From Campylobacter concisus (GTDB taxonomy: Bacteria; Campylobacterota; Campylobacteria; Campylobacterales; Campylobacteraceae): a stretch of DNA of 6,562 bases. The stretch covers positions 1 to 6,562 of the forward strand of contig JAHADO010000076.1 of assembly GCA_018375265.1 (NCBI GenBank). Reading direction: 5' to 3'. The notes under the pieces are model-generated. The model did not search any database, had not been told where the DNA came from, and saw nothing but the letters and a program-made list of their open reading frames with translations. The position numbers were made by a program, and so were the translations under genes. Of the stretch, positions 1 to 6,346 are shown piece after piece (the first letter of the stretch is position 1; each line of letters starts with the position of its first letter).

Positions 1-1567
1 TAAAGTCCATATCGCCGTCGTGGTCTTCAAGGCCCATGATATCAGTTAAAACAGCGTGTTTCTCGCCCTCAAATATAAGACCCATAGCAACACCAGCGAC
101 TAGTTTTTGGGTATTGACCCCAGCTGCTCTAAGTGCGAGCGAACCACCGCAAACGCTAGCCATAGAGCTTGAACCGTTACTCTCTAAAATTTCTGAAACG
201 ACCCTTATCGTGTATGGAGATGCTAGATCGATGCTTGGTGCAAGGGCACGTTTGGCTAAATTTCCATGTCCAAGCTCACGTCTGCCAGGAGCTTTAAGTG
301 GGCTTGCTTCGCCGACGCTAAAGCCTGGAAAGTTGTAGTTAAACATAAATTTCTCAACCAAAGGAGCTTTTTCAGTTAGGATGTCATACATCTGAGCATC
401 ACTATCTGTGCCAAGAGTGGCGACAACTAGCGCCTGAGTTTGACCTCTTGTAAAGAGACATGATCCGTGAGCATTTGGAAGGACATTTGTCTCTATGCTA
501 ATAGGTCTAACCACTTCAAGTCCGCGTCCGTCGGCTCTAACGCCCTCGTTTATGATCTGCTCTCTTACTATTTTCTTTTTATATTTACCAAGAACATTTG
601 AGATGACAGCCTCGTCCCAGCCCTCTTTTTGAGCTACCTCATCGCTTGAAATTTGTTTAGCGATCTTGCCAAGCTCGCTTGCACGCTCGCTCTTTGCCAT
701 TTGATTGATCGCGTTTTTAACCTCTGCTTTATAAAATTTATCGATGTAAATAGCGATATTTTCGTTTTCTATCTCTGGTTTTAGCTCAAGTGCGGCATCC
801 TCTTTTTTATGCTCTTTAAACGCCTCTTCATAAGCGCTGCTAGCTCTTAGTATAGCCTTACCAGCAAAGTCAATGGCCTCAACCATCTTATCTTCACTAA
901 ATTCATTCATCACTTGCTTTTGCGCCATGCTATCGCTTAGGCTAGGATCTATCATCGGCTCGATCGCTACCATCGGTATGAGTTGCGTAGTTTGCTGAGG
1001 CAAGCTTCTCATCTCGATCATCAAAAGCTCATCTTTTGTGCCAGCAACATAAAGATCGATCGCGCTTTGTTTTAGCTCAGAGTTGCTTGGATTGATAACA
1101 AATTTATCATCTATGTAGCCAACCCTTACGCCACAAACTGGGCGATTTACAGGGATGTCACTAAGATAAAGCGCAACTGAAGCCGCATTTAGGCTCACAA
1201 CTTGCAGATCAACCTCAGGATCAGCTGAAAGCACCATGACAACGATCTGCGTTGGGTATGCGTAGCCTTTTGGAAAAAGTGGGCGAAGTGATCTATCTAT
1301 AATGCGAGCTGTTAGTGTCTCAAAGTCGCCTGGCTTGGTCTCACGCTTGATGTAACCACCTGGTATTTTGCCAGCTGCGTAAGCTTTTTCGATGTATTGC
1401 ACCGTTAGAGGCAAAAAGTCCTCTTCAACTTGCACATCTTCTCTTGCCACAGTTGCTAAAACTACGGTGTTTTTCACCCTTAAAAGTACTGCCCCGCTAG
1501 CTTGTTTAGCTACTTTATTAAGGTCAAAAATTTCGACCTGATTATTGACTTCTATACTATATTGCAT
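1..1567 (-). CDS. pnp: Polyribonucleotide nucleotidyltransferase (PNPase), N-terminal 522 codons; runs off the left edge
   Basis: PNPase degrades RNA 3' to 5' by phosphorolysis, releasing nucleoside diphosphates, in the cytoplasm as a ring-shaped trimer. The reading frame is open from ATG at 1567-1565 to the window edge with no frameshift. Residues 1 to about 230 form the first RNase PH-like core (start [20 protein letters not shown]). A helical linker lies around 235-330, and the second, catalytic RNase PH core follows. Visible active-site signatures are FTRGQTQ (372-378), GRRELGHG (428-435), the phosphate-binding [14 protein letters not shown] (around 462-475) and EDHDGDMDF (514-522). In the last, D515 and D521 correspond to the metal-binding aspartates of E. 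coli PNPase (D486 and D492). The KH and S1 RNA-binding domains, expected in the remaining roughly 200 residues, lie outside the window. The start overlaps the end of the upstream gene by 11 bases and has a good ribosome binding site. Identity is very secure. Confidence 0.98.
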   Translation of the reverse strand, partial: MQYSIEVNNQVEIFDLNKVAKQASGAVLLRVKNTVVLATVAREDVQVEEDFLPLTVQYIEKAYAAGKIPGGYIKRETKPGDFETLTARIIDRSLRPLFPKGYAYPTQIVVMVLSADPEVDLQVVSLNAASVALYLSDIPVNRPVCGVRVGYIDDKFVINPSNSELKQSAIDLYVAGTKDELLMIEMRSLPQQTTQLIPMVAIEPMIDPSLSDSMAQKQVMNEFSEDKMVEAIDFAGKAILRASSAYEEAFKEHKKEDAALELKPEIENENIAIYIDKFYKAEVKNAINQMAKSERASELGKIAKQISSDEVAQKEGWDEAVISNVLGKYKKKIVREQIINEGVRADGRGLEVVRPISIETNVLPNAHGSCLFTRGQTQALVVATLGTDSDAQMYDILTEKAPLVEKFMFNYNFPGFSVGEASPLKAPGRRELGHGNLAKRALAPSIDLASPYTIRVVSEILESNGSSSMASVCGGSLALRAAGVNTQKLVAGVAMGLIFEGEKHAVLTDIMGLEDHDGDMDF

Positions 1568-2255
1568 TATTTTTATCTCCTTGTTGTTTTTGTAACGGTA
1601 AATAGTGAGGGCTCTCTTCTAATATCGACATGATGCGCTCGCTCGTAGCCTCGATCTTTTTCTCGTAATACGAATCCACATCGATAAAATCAACGATCTT
1701 GTTTATCGTGTAAATTTCATCGACCATATCATTTAAATTTGCAAAGACATCAGTGGCTATCATCGGCGTTGCGTATGAGATGGACTTTACCTTCACATCA
1801 AGCAGCGTCTTTATGCAAATGAGTGCCGTCATGCCAGTCTCGCACCCCTCATCGATCAGTAAAATATTCTTGCCCTTTAACTCTCCTATCAAATTTCCTT
1901 TTCTATATTTATAGACATTTTTTAAAATTTTCTCTTCATATTTTCTATGCGCTTCGCCGTAGATGTAGTCATAGCTTATATTAAAAGCTTTTATAAGAGG
2001 GTCGTTTAGCACGATATCCTCAGTTTCGCTAACTATCGCTACGTCGCATTCGCTGTTGTTTGGCGCAGGGATTGGCTCGCTAAAGAGCATCTCATAGCTT
2101 AAATTTAACCCCCTGCAAACCACATCAGTCAGGATAACTGACTCGAGCGACATGCAAAGAACTATCGTCTTAGCGTCATTTAGCTCTTTTTTTGGCAAGA
2201 TCTCGATGAGCTTGTTAGCTGCATCTAGTTGATCTTTAAATTTAACGCGTGCCAT
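1557..2255 (-). CDS. Phosphoribosyltransferase-like protein (COG1926-type), 232 aa
   Basis: The protein shares the layout of predicted phosphoribosyltransferases of the COG1926 type. It has an N-terminal [15 protein letters not shown] segment, a hydrophobic strand at 31-34, and conserved blocks DVAIVSE (71-77) and IVLND (81-85). A charged helix follows around 104-119, then the PRPP-binding strand and loop [13 protein letters not shown] (131-143), with acidic pair D135-E136 and TGMT in place of the usual TGAT. The tail (164-212) also fits the family: [13 protein letters not shown] and a final helix ending in [10 protein letters not shown]. The PRG-type loop that normally follows strand one (family pattern LPRGGV) is replaced by LCMSLESV (33-40), so catalysis is uncertain. 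The real substrate is unknown; a nucleobase is the family expectation. ATG at 2255 lies 13 bases after the lptD stop, with only a weak ribosome binding site, and the 3' end overlaps pnp by 11 bases, so it probably belongs to the same operon. Confidence 0.8.
   Translation of the reverse strand: MARVKFKDQLDAANKLIEILPKKELNDAKTIVLCMSLESVILTDVVCRGLNLSYEMLFSEPIPAPNNSECDVAIVSETEDIVLNDPLIKAFNISYDYIYGEAHRKYEEKILKNVYKYRKGNLIGELKGKNILLIDEGCETGMTALICIKTLLDVKVKSISYATPMIATDVFANLNDMVDEIYTINKIVDFIDVDSYYEKKIEATSERIMSILEESPHYLPLQKQQGDKNNAI
1577..1582 (-). promoter_or_regulatory. Ribosome binding site of pnp
   Basis: On the minus strand this reads AAGGAG, a near-perfect Shine-Dalgarno sequence, nine bases before ATG at 1567-1565. 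It lies inside the coding sequence of the upstream phosphoribosyltransferase-like gene. It is the strongest ribosome binding site in the window, which fixes the pnp start and suggests that ribosomes can load on pnp independently as well as by coupling. Confidence 0.85.
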
Positions 2256-2268
2256 TTATCTAGCCATC

Positions 2269-4431
2269 TTACTTGCTACTTGATGAAGTGGTACTGCTTT
2301 GTGAAAAGTCATAGTGCAAGCCGCCCATCGGATAGAAATTTATAGTAAAGTAGATGCCGCTTTTCTTAGTTGAGGCTGAGCCATTTGTCGTTGTTGTTGG
2401 CTCGACATCGTGTTGGTAAATTAGCCCGTAGTTCCAGCACTTTCTTTGATGAAGCACGCCAACTCTCCAGCTCTTTGTGTAGCTTCTCTCAAGGTCGTAT
2501 TGCCAGCCGCCGATTAGACTATATTGATGCGGGAGCTTCACGCCAGCGCTGCTTGTAAAGTAGCTATCTTTTGTTGCACTATTTTTAGCCTTGCTATCAC
2601 TCTTTTTCATCGTATGGAGCATATTTATCCAAAATAGATCGTGCGTATAGTAAAGTCCGTTTTGCACCTTTTTAAGCTCTCTATCTTTGTGTGAGTATTC
2701 AAGCTTGTTATAAAGGCTAAAATTCTCAAACGGATATAGGTAGATGGCATTTTTTAAATTTGAATACTCATCATCTTTTGTGTAGTAACCTTGTGAGATG
2801 CTGTGTTTGACAACCTTTCTGCCACTGCCGTTAAAGAAATACTGCGTCAAATAGCCAGAAACCTCTTCTTTACTTTGATCTTGAGCTAAGAAATTTTCAT
2901 ACTCATTTAGATCTTTGTCATAGATAAACTCGTCGTCTAAATTTCCCTTTCTATATCCTGGCAGCAAATACTCAGCACCAAAATTTAAAGTGTGATAAAA
3001 GTTCTCATACGCCTTTGCAAGGTCTGTGTGTAGGGCAAATTTATGGTAGTTATTTACAAAATTTGCGTGCTTGTCTTCTCTTTTGTCATCAAATGAATTT
3101 ATCTTGTTTTCGTAGTTTATCCTTGAAGCGTAAAGATACTCGTAAAACGAGAATGTTAGGCTATCATCAAACAGTGGCACATGCACTGAAGCTGGCAAAG
3201 TAAATTCATACTGAGTTGCTCTAACGCCTATCTTTCTATCATATCTGTGCGATTGAAGATCGAGCGAGTATAAGATATTTGGCAAGACTATATCGTCTGT
3301 AAATTTATGATACTGAAGCGATGGAAGCTCTTGAAGCGTATCTTTGTTTTCGTTCTTTGAGCCGATCTTTTCGGTATCTATGTAGTATTTTGCATAGGCA
3401 CCAAAGTAGTGATCGTCATTTGCTATGAAGTAGTTAAATTTAGAGGTCACAAGCGAGTCATAGTCATCATCTCTGCCCTTTAAATTTAGATAGTCTATAT
3501 CATTTAGCTTGGTTGCATCTATCCACATGCCCTCTTGCAGATCGGCCTCGCTAAGGTATTTTATGAGTTTATCTCTTTCATATTTTAGTCCGACACCTTT
3601 GTGAGTTTTGTTTTTTAGCTCAGCTCTGTTTGAAGTCTCGCTTTTTTGCTTGGCTCGGTAGCTGTTTTTATCAGTAAATGAACCAAAGCTGATCTCACCT
3701 CTTGAATCAGGCGAATCAGTAAATCTAAAAGCACCGTAAATTCCAGCGCCCCTGTTTGTCCTTATCTGCGGATCAAACTCCAGATCCCACTCATTATAAG
3801 GAGCAAAATAGACTGGTTGTTTGTAGTAAAAGCCCTCTGACTTGCCATATCCAAGCTCTGGTGGCAAAAGTCCTGTCCTTCTTGTAGTATCAGTTGAGAA
3901 GCCAAAGTATGGCAGGTAAAAGACTGGCACATTTGCTATGCGAAAGACTGGATTAAAAAGATGCAGAAATTTACTCTGTTTGTTTAGCATGGCTGAGCTT
4001 GAGGTGATGCTCCAGTCAGGATCTTGGACATTACAGCTTGAAACCATCGCCTTTCTTACTCTGTAGTACTCGCTATCAGAGCTGCTCTCATCGCTTCTCA
4101 TCCACACTTCCATGTCTTTATTCATCATAAAGAGCGACTCAAAGGCAGCGTTGTTGTTTTTCAAATTTAGCTTAGCGTAGTTTGAGCGAGAGACCTCATC
4201 TTTGCCCTTCATCATATTGACATTGCCAAATAGCTCAATGACTGAGTTGTTTTGATCATAAACAGCACAATCAGCCGTCACAAGATACTCTTGCGAATAT
4301 ACAACGACGTTTTTGTTTGCCGTTACGATGCCTTTATCTTGCTTCACATCATCAGCCAATAGCTGCACATCTTGCACTGCTGCACTTAAACTAAAAACAC
4401 AAACCGGAATTAAAAATAAAATTTTACGCAT
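2269..4431 (-). CDS. lptD: LPS-assembly outer membrane protein LptD, 720 aa
   Basis: LptD (also called Imp or OstA) is the outer-membrane beta-barrel that, with lipoprotein LptE, inserts lipopolysaccharide or lipooligosaccharide into the outer leaflet. Residues 1-18 are a Sec signal peptide ([18 protein letters not shown], probable cleavage after A18). Residues about 22-135 form the periplasmic OstA/LptA-like beta-jellyroll (DDVKQDKGIVTANKNVVVYS; VIELFGNVNMMKG). The LptD-specific barrel starts near CNVQDPDWSITSSSAML (133-149) and includes the family block PVFYLPYFGFSTDTTRRTG (169-187). Many alternating aromatic strands follow, ending with GIYFTINFY (692-700). Cysteines in the mature protein are C55, C133 and C665; the last two match the position of one long-range disulfide in E. 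coli LptD. The gene starts inside the end of the RDD gene (8-base overlap) with a GGTGAT Shine-Dalgarno-like stretch just before ATG. At 720 residues it is somewhat shorter than the E. coli protein (784), as is common in epsilonproteobacteria. Confidence 0.96.
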   Translation of the reverse strand: MRKILFLIPVCVFSLSAAVQDVQLLADDVKQDKGIVTANKNVVVYSQEYLVTADCAVYDQNNSVIELFGNVNMMKGKDEVSRSNYAKLNLKNNNAAFESLFMMNKDMEVWMRSDESSSDSEYYRVRKAMVSSCNVQDPDWSITSSSAMLNKQSKFLHLFNPVFRIANVPVFYLPYFGFSTDTTRRTGLLPPELGYGKSEGFYYKQPVYFAPYNEWDLEFDPQIRTNRGAGIYGAFRFTDSPDSRGEISFGSFTDKNSYRAKQKSETSNRAELKNKTHKGVGLKYERDKLIKYLSEADLQEGMWIDATKLNDIDYLNLKGRDDDYDSLVTSKFNYFIANDDHYFGAYAKYYIDTEKIGSKNENKDTLQELPSLQYHKFTDDIVLPNILYSLDLQSHRYDRKIGVRATQYEFTLPASVHVPLFDDSLTFSFYEYLYASRINYENKINSFDDKREDKHANFVNNYHKFALHTDLAKAYENFYHTLNFGAEYLLPGYRKGNLDDEFIYDKDLNEYENFLAQDQSKEEVSGYLTQYFFNGSGRKVVKHSISQGYYTKDDEYSNLKNAIYLYPFENFSLYNKLEYSHKDRELKKVQNGLYYTHDLFWINMLHTMKKSDSKAKNSATKDSYFTSSAGVKLPHQYSLIGGWQYDLERSYTKSWRVGVLHQRKCWNYGLIYQHDVEPTTTTNGSASTKKSGIYFTINFYPMGGLHYDFSQSSTTSSSSK

Positions 4432-4873
4432 TTATCACCACTGTTTTTGCTATTTTGTCTTGCCACGTCTGCCTTGCAGGGTTTGAAAGTGCCCACGCAA
4501 AGCCAAGATAAAAACAAGCTTCACTAACTATCCTAAATATCGCCCTAACAAGACTTTGAGTTAAATTTGGCTTATCTAAAATTTCTACATTTATACACAT
4601 CGTCTTTGTTATCATCTGCCCTAAACTAGCGCCGTAATACCAAACAAAAAATGTGTGATAGATGACTTTTAAAGCAACCACTTGCCAAAATAAATTTAAT
4701 ACCAAATTTCTAGCGTCATCATAGTTAGTGCTAGTAGAAAGAGGCTCCCAATAGATGATCATAAAAAGAAACGAAACTATGATCTCATCGATAGAAAACG
4801 CCATGATCCTCTTAGCAAAAGGAGCAAGTGAAATTTCTTCGTTTTGAAGCTTCTCTTCTATTTGCATACTCAT
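4424..4873 (-). CDS. Small RDD-family membrane protein, 149 aa
   Basis: The protein fits the RDD family of small multi-helix inner-membrane proteins, whose biochemical role is mostly unknown (a few members have been linked to ion transport). Numbering is from ATG at 4873. The signature Arg and Asp are in [10 protein letters not shown] (R22, D29), at the start of transmembrane segment one (about 24-41). Segment two spans about 57-80 and segment three about 111-129. The family loop [21 protein letters not shown] follows segment two. The closing motif [14 protein letters not shown] (134-147) resembles the usual RQTWHDKIAGTVVV. I prefer ATG at 4873 because it overlaps the purD stop as ATGA, with AGG seven bases upstream (4881-4883). 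A GTG at 4888 in the same frame would add five residues, and ATG at 4867 is also possible. It lies between purD and lptD and overlaps both, so it is probably co-translated. A role in envelope assembly can be guessed from position only. Confidence 0.85.
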   Translation of the reverse strand: MSMQIEEKLQNEEISLAPFAKRIMAFSIDEIIVSFLFMIIYWEPLSTSTNYDDARNLVLNLFWQVVALKVIYHTFFVWYYGASLGQMITKTMCINVEILDKPNLTQSLVRAIFRIVSEACFYLGFAWALSNPARQTWQDKIAKTVVINA

Positions 4874-6114
4874 TTTAGAGCCTGCCACGCGATATCTTTT
4901 CTATAGTGTGCTCCGTCAAATTTGACATTTTCGCAAAGCTCATAGGCCTTATCACGTGCCTCTTTTATGCTCTTTGCAGTTGCCACGCAGACTAGCACTC
5001 TGCCCCCATCTGCGTAAATTTCATCACCCTCTTTGCTCACGCCTGCGTAAGCTATATGGGCATCTTTTATATCATTTAAAACAGAAATTTTAGCCTTTGG
5101 GCTACTTTTATAAGGATAATTTTTGCTAGACATCACGACGCCAACAGCAAATTCATCTTTTAAGCTAATAGGCTTTAGCTCGCCCTTTGCAGCGTTTAGT
5201 AAAATTTCGCTCAAATTTCCGTCGATTAATGGCATCAAGACCTCGCACTCAGGATCGCCAAATCTCACGTTAAACTCAAGCACATAAGGCTCATTTTTCA
5301 CGATCATTAGCCCCACAAAAAGCACTCCACAAAACGGACTGCCCTCGTTTTTCATCCCTTTTAACGTAGGTTTTACCACCTCTTCTTCTACCCTTTTTAC
5401 TAGCTCTTTTGAAGCAAGCGGACTTGGAGCATAAGCGCCCATGCCGCCAGTATTTGGACCCTCGTCGTTGTCAAGCAGGCGTTTGTGGTCTTGTGCCACT
5501 GGCAAGCTTACAAAATTTTCGCCATCACAAATTGCAAAAAAGCTTAGTTCAAAGCCGTCCAAAAACTCTTCAACCACCACAAATTTACCAGCATCACCAA
5601 AGCTAGCCCCACTTAGCATATCGCTAACTGCCTCTTTGGCTTCTTCTTTGGAATTTGCGATGATCACGCCTTTTCCAGCGCAAAGTCCATCAGCCTTTAC
5701 GACCATCGGAGCGCTTAGGGTATCGATAAATTTAAATGCTTTTTCTTTGTCGTCTGTGTTTAAATATTTTGCAGTTTTTATATTATTTCTAGCTAAAAAG
5801 TCCTTCATATAGGCCTTGCTAGCCTCGAGTCTAGCAGCTGCTTTGCTTGGTCCAAAGATGAGCAAACCCTCTTTTTTAAATATATCCACTACGCCTTCGC
5901 TAAGAGGCGCTTCAGGTCCCACGATAGTTAGCTTGATACTATTTTTTTTGGCAAAATTTGCTAGCTCATGAAAGTCTTTTATGTTTAAATTCTCACCAAG
6001 GCGTGAGGTCGCACCATTTCCGGGCGCAAAGTATAAATTTATATTTTTTTCGCTTTTTAGTTTTAGAGCAATGGCGTATTCGCGGCCGCCACTTCCTATT
6101 ATGAGAATGTTCAT
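4870..6114 (-). CDS. purD: Phosphoribosylamine--glycine ligase (GAR synthetase), 414 aa
   Basis: PurD joins 5-phosphoribosylamine and glycine using ATP to make glycinamide ribonucleotide, the second step of purine synthesis, in the cytoplasm. The complete protein shows all PurD blocks in order. The N-terminal dinucleotide-like loop is IGSGGRE (6-12), followed by [14 protein letters not shown] (64-77) and [18 protein letters not shown] (87-104). The ATP-grasp segment is [16 protein letters not shown] (138-153), then [10 protein letters not shown] (182-191) and [21 protein letters not shown] (208-228). The metal-binding and signature region is [13 protein letters not shown] (279-291), with E280 and N282 as likely magnesium ligands and RFGDPE as the PurD signature. 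The C-terminal domain carries YAGVS and DGGRVL. Length matches the family (E. coli 429). The residue after GGRE is Tyr13, where many PurD proteins have His; as I recall, Campylobacter PurD shares this. Translation starts about 18 bases after the 6S RNA, and no separate promoter is visible. Confidence 0.97.
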   Translation of the reverse strand: MNILIIGSGGREYAIALKLKSEKNINLYFAPGNGATSRLGENLNIKDFHELANFAKKNSIKLTIVGPEAPLSEGVVDIFKKEGLLIFGPSKAAARLEASKAYMKDFLARNNIKTAKYLNTDDKEKAFKFIDTLSAPMVVKADGLCAGKGVIIANSKEEAKEAVSDMLSGASFGDAGKFVVVEEFLDGFELSFFAICDGENFVSLPVAQDHKRLLDNDEGPNTGGMGAYAPSPLASKELVKRVEEEVVKPTLKGMKNEGSPFCGVLFVGLMIVKNEPYVLEFNVRFGDPECEVLMPLIDGNLSEILLNAAKGELKPISLKDEFAVGVVMSSKNYPYKSSPKAKISVLNDIKDAHIAYAGVSKEGDEIYADGGRVLVCVATAKSIKEARDKAYELCENVKFDGAHYRKDIAWQALK

Positions 6115-6118
6115 ATTA

Positions 6119-6123
6119 TCTCC
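6119..6123 (-). promoter_or_regulatory. Ribosome binding site of purD
   Basis: The minus strand reads GGAGA here, with five bases between GGAG and ATG at 6114-6112. It sits just beyond the 3' end of the 6S RNA and its T-run. Ribosome access to purD therefore depends on RNA that reads through, or is cut near, the end of the 6S RNA. Confidence 0.8.
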
Positions 6124-6131
6124 GTAAATTT

Positions 6132-6136
6132 AAAAA
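6132..6136 (-). other. T-run at the 3' end of 6S RNA, possible partial terminator or processing site
   Basis: Five T residues on the minus strand directly follow the 3' arm of the 6S closing stem (ending GGG at 6137). As the 6S ends pair with each other, this resembles a weak intrinsic terminator formed by a long-range helix. Alternatively, the mature 3' end is trimmed by RNases from a transcript continuing into purD. The sequence does not decide between these. Confidence 0.4.
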
Positions 6137-6324
6137 CCCAAGTGGGCGTCGCATAGAAGAGTGGCCCATAAACAAAGCCAATCTTGCAAATAGATGGATA
6201 CCAAAAGGTTGCAACTTCTCGCTGTTTAAGGCTCAAACGAAGCCACATCGCAAGGCACCCATACCTTTTCGCTAACAAAAAAGTGTTGGACCCCGTAAAA
6301 TGCTGACTCGCTTCACTCAGGCTT
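6133..6324 (-). ncRNA. ssrS: 6S RNA (RNA polymerase-binding regulatory RNA), about 190 nt
   Basis: 6S RNA imitates an open promoter, binds housekeeping-sigma RNA polymerase, and is itself copied into short product RNAs on exit from stationary phase. Three things support the call. First, the ends pair: CCUGAGUG (6321-6314) with CACUUGGG (6144-6137), extended by AAG/UUU; then GUC-(bulged A)-GCAU (6307-6300) with AUGC-GAC (6154-6148); then GGUCC (6292-6288) with GGGCC (6167-6163). Second, inside a large central bubble a second arm forms: AUGGGUGCC (6262-6254) with GGUAUCCAU (6202-6194), UUGC with GCAA, and an apical GGCU/AGCC hairpin. Third, GCCUUAAACAGCGA (6232-6219) closely resembles the GCCUUAAAACUGCGA segment of E. 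coli 6S RNA. It lies just before purD; as I remember, 6S RNA sits there in other epsilonproteobacteria. Ends are inferred from the -10 box and the closing stem; the 3' end is followed by a T-run. The region has no credible protein gene. Confidence 0.9.
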
Positions 6325-6328
6325 AGAA

Positions 6329-6334
6329 ATTATA
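6329..6334 (-). promoter_or_regulatory. Probable sigma70 -10 box driving 6S RNA (and possibly purD onwards)
   Basis: The minus strand reads TATAAT exactly, within TTTATATAATTTC, placing transcription start about five to seven bases downstream at 6322-6324, where the 6S closing stem begins. Upstream DNA is AT-rich with A and T runs, typical of Campylobacter housekeeping promoters, which lack a conserved -35 box. No clear TTGACA is seen; TTACTT at 6355-6350 is at best a weak candidate. The box lies 13 bases after the hemD stop, so the -35 region is within hemD coding sequence. Confidence 0.8.
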
Positions 6335-6346
6335 TAAATTTTTTGC

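Noticed and set aside
36..338. Open frame of 100 codons on the plus strand
   Set aside because: It lies wholly opposite the conserved catalytic core of pnp, has no recognisable domain, and has a Ser/Pro/Ala/Leu-rich make-up typical of an antisense shadow.
2269..2301. Ser/Thr-rich end of LptD (SQSSTTSSSSK) as a possible truncation, frameshift or modification site
   Set aside because: The last barrel strand (GIYFTINFY) is complete, and E. coli LptD also continues some 20 residues beyond its last strand. The serine codons are mixed (AGC, AGT, TCA), so this is not a slippage repeat.
2370..3203. Short plus-strand frames of 62 codons opposite lptD (2370-2558 and 3015-3203)
   Set aside because: They lie opposite intact barrel coding sequence, show no domain or start signal, and are of a length expected by chance.
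4874..4888. GTG at 4888 as the start of the RDD protein
   Set aside because: It adds only five residues before the family's conserved part, and ATG at 4873 has the classic ATGA overlap with purD and an AGG seven bases upstream.
5409..5812. Two overlapping plus-strand open frames of 65 and 123 codons
   Set aside because: Both are antisense to the ATP-grasp region of purD, with low-complexity composition, no ribosome binding site and no family resemblance.
6115..6346. Riboswitch (for example a purine type) upstream of purD
   Set aside because: The whole gap is accounted for by the 6S RNA fold with paired ends. I see no purine-riboswitch three-way junction with its conserved loop residues, and the 6S-like GCCUUAAA segment and promoter placement favour 6S RNA.
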